Below, piece after piece: positions 60,518 to 64,000 of a DNA stretch of 64,000 nt; positions within the stretch are counted from its first letter, which is position 1, and every line of letters starts with the position of its first letter. The notes under the pieces are model-generated. The model had not been told where the DNA came from and did no database searches. It saw only the letters and a list, made by a program, of their open reading frames with translations. The DNA is taken from NCBI GenBank assembly GCA_018696595.1, contig JABHQW010000003.1, forward strand, positions 124,001 through 188,000, given 5' to 3'. The DNA comes from Candidatus Woesearchaeota archaeon (GTDB lineage Archaea > Nanobdellota > Nanobdellia > Woesearchaeales > GW2011-AR9). The position numbers and the translations under genes are program-made.

Positions 60518-61750
60518 TTATGGACAACCAGCACCAGCAATTTCTCCAACCATCTCCCAACCGGAATTAGTATCACATTTAGGAACTCCGTCAGAAATCC
60601 AACCAAATTTTTTCATTGTACCATTTGCTTCACAGATTGGTATGCCACATTCCTTACATAACGGTTTTTGATAATACGAATTGAAACCTTCTCCAGCCTC
60701 ATAACAGGTCCCGTTATTTTCGTAAAGAGGACGACAATCCTTAGGGATTTCAAACTCTTCCCCAGGGAAACAAGAACTACTAGTAAGATTAACAAAGTTA
60801 TCCCCGTCACAATAAGTATCAATTTGTCCTATATTACAACATCCTGTACCCTCCAAACAATAGTTTTCGGTAGGCCCACAGTATTGATCTGTTTCATAAG
60901 TACTACAACTTTGGTTGTAGTATTCTGTATACGCAAGCCAATAACCATATGGTTTTTTACAAGTAATCTCTCCAGTTGCTTGACCTTGTTCACAATTAGG
61001 TGATTCTACACAAACACTATCTACACAAGTTCCGCTTTCGCAAACCACACCACAAGCACCACAATTATTAGAGTCTGTTGCAATATAATTATCACAAGCT
61101 AAACTACCATCATTATCTTGACAGTTCTTCCAGCCATTATCACAAGCACAGTTGGCCCCATTAGTACTATCAGAATTTACAAGGCAGTATGAATTTATAC
61201 CACAATCTTGCTCAAAACCACCACAATTTTCATTGGTTGTACAATAAGCAGTCACAATCATTTCTATCCCTTGATTAGCATAATTATAATATTCTTCTTC
61301 ATTAAGAACAACTTTGCCATCGACAGTAACAACTGTTTTATCAACCCAACCGTCCCCGTCATTATCTACTCCATCACAAATTTCAGCTTGAACACAAGTG
61401 CCAGCAGCAATATCACACCCATTCTCGCAAGCTAACCAAGATCGAGAAATAGTATTTCCACTTCTACCAGAATTACAATAATATTCTACAATTTTTCCTT
61501 TATAACATCGATCCGTATAAGGACCATAATCTTTTCCATATCTTGTAAAAGTTAAACTTCCTTTTACAAATACGCTAGAGTCAGCATCAGGACTTTTATC
61601 ACAAGAATCTACAGGGGAAAAAGAAGCCTGTCCGGCAAGAGCACCAGAGTCTCCTTCAAAACCTTCCTCTGCAGGAAGTTCTTCAGCACAACCAACAATA
61701 AACATTGCTATAACAAGCAGAATCAACATAATTAAAACATTTCTTTTCAT
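60518..61750 (-). CDS. Cys-rich lipoprotein, copy B
   Basis: The protein (410 aa from the ATG at 61750) has a lipobox FIVGC and a long Cys-rich exported part. It contains a CDGVDNDGDGWVD stretch (about 128-140), the metal-binding motif known from MopE-like proteins. It also has the paralogous module CEQGQATGEITC...YYNQ-CSTYE...GCC (about 260-335). I choose the ATG at 61750 because GGAGTGATG lies just in front of it as Shine-Dalgarno; the ATG at 61768 would add 6 residues. Stem and terminator are duplicated with copy A. Confidence 0.82.
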   Translation of the reverse strand: MKRNVLIMLILLVIAMFIVGCAEELPAEEGFEGDSGALAGQASFSPVDSCDKSPDADSSVFVKGSLTFTRYGKDYGPYTDRCYKGKIVEYYCNSGRSGNTISRSWLACENGCDIAAGTCVQAEICDGVDNDGDGWVDKTVVTVDGKVVLNEEEYYNYANQGIEMIVTAYCTTNENCGGFEQDCGINSYCLVNSDSTNGANCACDNGWKNCQDNDGSLACDNYIATDSNNCGACGVVCESGTCVDSVCVESPNCEQGQATGEITCKKPYGYWLAYTEYYNQSCSTYETDQYCGPTENYCLEGTGCCNIGQIDTYCDGDNFVNLTSSSCFPGEEFEIPKDCRPLYENNGTCYEAGEGFNSYYQKPLCKECGIPICEANGTMKKFGWISDGVPKCDTNSGWEMVGEIAGAGCP

Positions 61751-61777
61751 TTTCACATCACTCCTCATTTTTTACTA

Positions 61778-61792
61778 AATTAAATTAAATTA
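61778..61792 (-). repeat. (AATTT)3 microsatellite in the leader of lipoprotein B
   Basis: Three AAATT units on the plus strand lie between the TATA box and the start. Copy A of the lipoprotein has five units at the same place (63664-63688). Confidence 0.7.
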
Positions 61793-61808
61793 AGTAGACT
61801 TTATTCCT

Positions 61809-61883
61809 TTATAACTTTTCCCCTATCATAAAAGTGAAAAGTAATTTTATATCTATCTTAAAAATCTTAGTTGAACCTCTCAC
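61809..61883 (-). pseudogene. 5' relic of the S2P protease gene
   Basis: The minus strand from GTG 61883 gives VRGSTKIFKIDIKLLFT before diverging and reaching a stop at 61809. The S2P protease at 59303-60442 starts MRGSTKLFRIFGIDIKLHFT. The relic has lost an exact 9-nt block and its ATG has become GTG. The homology also covers the upstream promoter and terminator (61832-61959 matching 60382-60519), so it is the trace of a tandem duplication. Confidence 0.8.
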
Positions 61884-61924
61884 TAAAAAGAATTATTTTT
61901 TTAATTATATAAATGTTTGTTTTA

Positions 61925-61952
61925 AAGAAAAAAAAGAAAAAAAGAAAAAAAG
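61925..61952 (-). terminator. T-rich terminator of the lipoprotein at 61955
   Basis: This copy is identical to 60485-60512 and follows the copy A stop directly. Confidence 0.55.
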
Positions 61953-61954
61953 GT

Positions 61955-63631
61955 TTATTCAATCAGACTACAGTCTCCACCCTCACACAAGTAACCATCT
62001 GGACACCCCTCACCAGGATAATATTGATAACCAAATCCATTTTCATTACAAATTGTAGTGTTATAATTATATGTATTATAATTTGCATAACATTCTATGG
62101 ACGTATCTCCTGGATTACAAGGATCCTGACAACCGGCTTCATTGTTCACGATTTCACAAACGAGAGGTTCTCCACTAATTGGACTGATTTTACTAGAACA
62201 ATCAGTAACAAAAGTTGTATTCACCCCTGGACAATCGTAGATGTTTGTGAAAATGTAATTATCTCCTTCACAACTATACTTATACTCTTTATGTTTACAA
62301 CATCCGAACCCATCTAAACAATTATGTGGTTGAGACCCATAACCACAGAATTTATCTTGTTCATAAGTACTACAATTTTGGTTGTAATATGTAAGAGTCG
62401 CATAAGTTTTTGGCCCTTTTGTCCCACAAGTAATCTCTCCAGTTGCTTGACCTTGTTCACAACCAGGTTTTTCCACAGCAACACAATTATTAGCCTCACA
62501 ACTATAATCTGAAGGACATTCTAAACCCCCCTCATACTGTTGATAATTACAGTTAACTGTTCCACCACAACCATCATCAATAATGCCACATTCTTTGATT
62601 CCCCCTGCATAATCTTGATAAATACATTCTTTTGGAACACACTCAGCACAAACATGTTTAATGTCAAAATCACCAACAAGAGCATTAGAAGCATTAACAA
62701 AGTTGTAAGTGATTCCCCCATGCTTCAAATTAAAAATTACTTCCCAAGAATTGTCATTAAAACTTAATGGCCTTGTATGTGTGTCCCCAGTTTGAAAATC
62801 CTTAAACAGTATATTCTTACCATAAAGGTCATCAACTTCATCTGCACCTTTATACCCAAACACGTTCCCGTCAGCAGTAATAAAGTTTCCTTTATGTTTG
62901 ATTATAGTATTCTCAGTACAATCTCCCAACTCAATTGGAATTTGTTCTACACATTCAACTTCATCAGCTGCACAATCACTTTTACAGGAAGACCACAAAT
63001 CATCACAATTGTTTTCTCCTTCTTCTTCACAGTCATATAAATCTTCACCACAATCTTTCTCACACTTCTGAAGAGCTGCAGTACATTCTGCGGTATTAAC
63101 CTTTGCAACACAAACTCCCTCAGCATTACATTTGTAATCTGATCCACATTGACTATCAGAACTACACTTACAAGCCCAAGCAACATAATTCTTAGTCATC
63201 GGGTTTTTAATGTCTCCGTATTGAAGTTTAAGTGGTACACTAACAAACTCATTACAACCATGATTGCTTACTTTACTATAATCAACAGAAGGTAAATCTC
63301 CAGAGCAACGTCGCTCATAAAATTTATTTTTTCTACCATTGTAATAATCTGTCTTTGAAAAAACTTTTTGAACACCATACTTTTCTTTAAGTACAGTAAT
63401 GTAACCAGGAACATAGATATTACTTCCACCGTCTGAATCTTCACAAGAGACATAAGTGGTGCTTCTTATTTTAGTTGCCTGACCAGCCATTGCTTCGCCT
63501 TCTTCTTCATCAAATCCTTCTGGGAATTCCATGTCATCCGGATCAACTTCTTCATCAACTTCTGAACCACAACCAACAATAAACATTGCCATAACAAGCA
63601 TACTTAATAGAATTAAAAAATTTTTTTTCAT
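61955..63631 (-). CDS. Cys-rich lipoprotein, copy A
   Basis: The protein (558 aa from the ATG at 63631) has a lipobox FIVGC, an acidic spacer and a long exported part with more than 30 Cys. It shares the module CEQGQATGEITC...YYNQNCSTYEQDKFC...GCC with copy B, and carries a Cys-rich repeat (about 185-235) and two CxxG-type knots such as CNYQQYEGG. A GAGGTTGATG ribosome-binding site supports the ATG at 63631 rather than 63658. Its leader contains an (AAATT)5 microsatellite. The role is unknown; many disulfides suggest an exported scaffold. Confidence 0.82.
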   Translation of the reverse strand: MKKNFLILLSMLVMAMFIVGCGSEVDEEVDPDDMEFPEGFDEEEGEAMAGQATKIRSTTYVSCEDSDGGSNIYVPGYITVLKEKYGVQKVFSKTDYYNGRKNKFYERRCSGDLPSVDYSKVSNHGCNEFVSVPLKLQYGDIKNPMTKNYVAWACKCSSDSQCGSDYKCNAEGVCVAKVNTAECTAALQKCEKDCGEDLYDCEEEGENNCDDLWSSCKSDCAADEVECVEQIPIELGDCTENTIIKHKGNFITADGNVFGYKGADEVDDLYGKNILFKDFQTGDTHTRPLSFNDNSWEVIFNLKHGGITYNFVNASNALVGDFDIKHVCAECVPKECIYQDYAGGIKECGIIDDGCGGTVNCNYQQYEGGLECPSDYSCEANNCVAVEKPGCEQGQATGEITCGTKGPKTYATLTYYNQNCSTYEQDKFCGYGSQPHNCLDGFGCCKHKEYKYSCEGDNYIFTNIYDCPGVNTTFVTDCSSKISPISGEPLVCEIVNNEAGCQDPCNPGDTSIECYANYNTYNYNTTICNENGFGYQYYPGEGCPDGYLCEGGDCSLIE

Positions 63632-63663
63632 TTTCACATCAACCTCATTTTTTACCAAATTTT

Positions 63664-63688
63664 AAATTAAATTAAATTAAATTAAATT
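63664..63688 (-). repeat. (AATTT)5 microsatellite in the leader of lipoprotein A
   Basis: Five perfect AAATT units on the plus strand lie between the TATA box (minus TTATAAAGG, about 63702-63710) and the start codon at 63631. The number of units differs from copy B (three). Confidence 0.75.
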
Positions 63689-63719
63689 AAGTAAACTTAA
63701 TTCCTTTATAACTTTTTCC

Positions 63720-64000
63720 TTACCCTATAGTATAAACCATTTCCTGAATGCCACCAGCATAAGCCTGGTAAGTGATTTCAATAATGTTTAATTTAACCCC
63801 ACCATAAGTCAGATTTTCACCCATAGCAACAAAATTACTTTTGTGATCGTCAATGATAATTCTTGCCCCTTCTTCACTCAGAATATAAAGAGTAACATTA
63901 TGTTCAACATCACCAACAGTAATTTGGGTAGTCTCACCAACTTTCAAAAGAAGAGTAGGGTTTTCTGCTTCTTCATCATCATCAACGGGTTCAACAACTT
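63720..64000 (-). CDS. partial exported-protein gene related to the lipoproteins
   Basis: The frame stays open to the window end, so the N-terminus is missing. What remains begins with an acidic stretch (VVEPVDDDEEAEN), then two strands with VGETTQITVGD, and ends AGGIQEMVYTIG, which recalls the YAGGIKEC segment of copy A. It is probably a third member of the lipoprotein family. Confidence 0.7.
   Translation of the reverse strand, partial: VVEPVDDDEEAENPTLLLKVGETTQITVGDVEHNVTLYILSEEGARIIIDDHKSNFVAMGENLTYGGVKLNIIEITYQAYAGGIQEMVYTIG

Noticed and set aside
1..64000. CRISPR arrays, insertion sequences or prophage genes
   Set aside because: No regularly spaced direct repeats, no transposase or integrase motifs and no phage structural genes were seen.

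Overview
This 64-kb window is AT-rich archaeal chromosome. The archaeal signs are a tRNA gene with two introns flanked by bulge-helix-bulge type structures, archaeal-type LeuRS and MetRS, TATA boxes about 25-30 nt upstream of many start codons (leaderless transcripts), T-tract terminators, an archaeal MCT-1-like PUA protein, a UPF0200 kinase and lipoprotein and class III (pilin-like) signal peptides. The low GC, many small orphan genes and very large secreted proteins suggest a DPANN archaeon of the Woesearchaeota/Pacearchaeota type. That placement is inference; there is no rRNA in the window.

Layout. 1-4.2 kb: a DEAD-box helicase with an RGG-type tail and a receiver-like partner, an ACT-domain protein and an M29-type aminopeptidase. 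4.2-7.6 kb: two secreted proteins made of PKD/cadherin-like repeats. 7.7-8.3 kb: a tRNA-Ile(GAU) with an anticodon-loop intron and a T-loop intron, then a hairpin-rich leader in front of a 25-codon ORF. 8.3-12.6 kb: nucleotide metabolism and replication repair (thymidylate kinase, RarA, UPF0200 kinase, kinase-dCMP deaminase fusion) with a RelE-type toxin-antitoxin pair. 12.6-21.3 kb: small proteins, two methyltransferases, LeuRS, DUF4013-like membrane proteins, and an FHA / membrane / PUA / DUF192 run. 21.3-26.4 kb: zincin-like protein, COG2108-type radical SAM enzyme, APH-fold kinase, AbrB-PhoU regulator and two small proteins divergent from it. 26.4-38.6 kb: membrane proteins, PIN nuclease, H+-pyrophosphatase, single-domain response regulator, thioredoxin-fold membrane protein with a cysteine desulfurase, a GGDEF protein, endonuclease III and a nucleotidyltransferase-like protein.

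38.6-52.1 kb is the most striking part. It is a 12.7-kb same-strand, mostly overlapping gene chain coding for exported proteins of 792, 1126 and 1679 aa and a six-TM membrane protein. A HEPN-MNT toxin-antitoxin-like pair sits inside it with overlapping start and stop codons. I cannot match the large proteins to any known surface apparatus. 52.2-64 kb: a compact three-tier palindrome, MetRS, coiled-coil and zinc-ribbon proteins, a PLP-fold protein, a Cys-repeat lipoprotein, an S2P protease with CBS domains, and two duplicated Cys-rich lipoproteins. The duplication left a 5' fragment of the S2P gene behind. A third related gene runs off the window end.

The translation genes share an AACCTTTAAAA-type BRE/TATA promoter. 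Three coding regions have their true start 24-93 nt inside the longest ORF, because a TATA box lies in or next to the apparent N-terminus.
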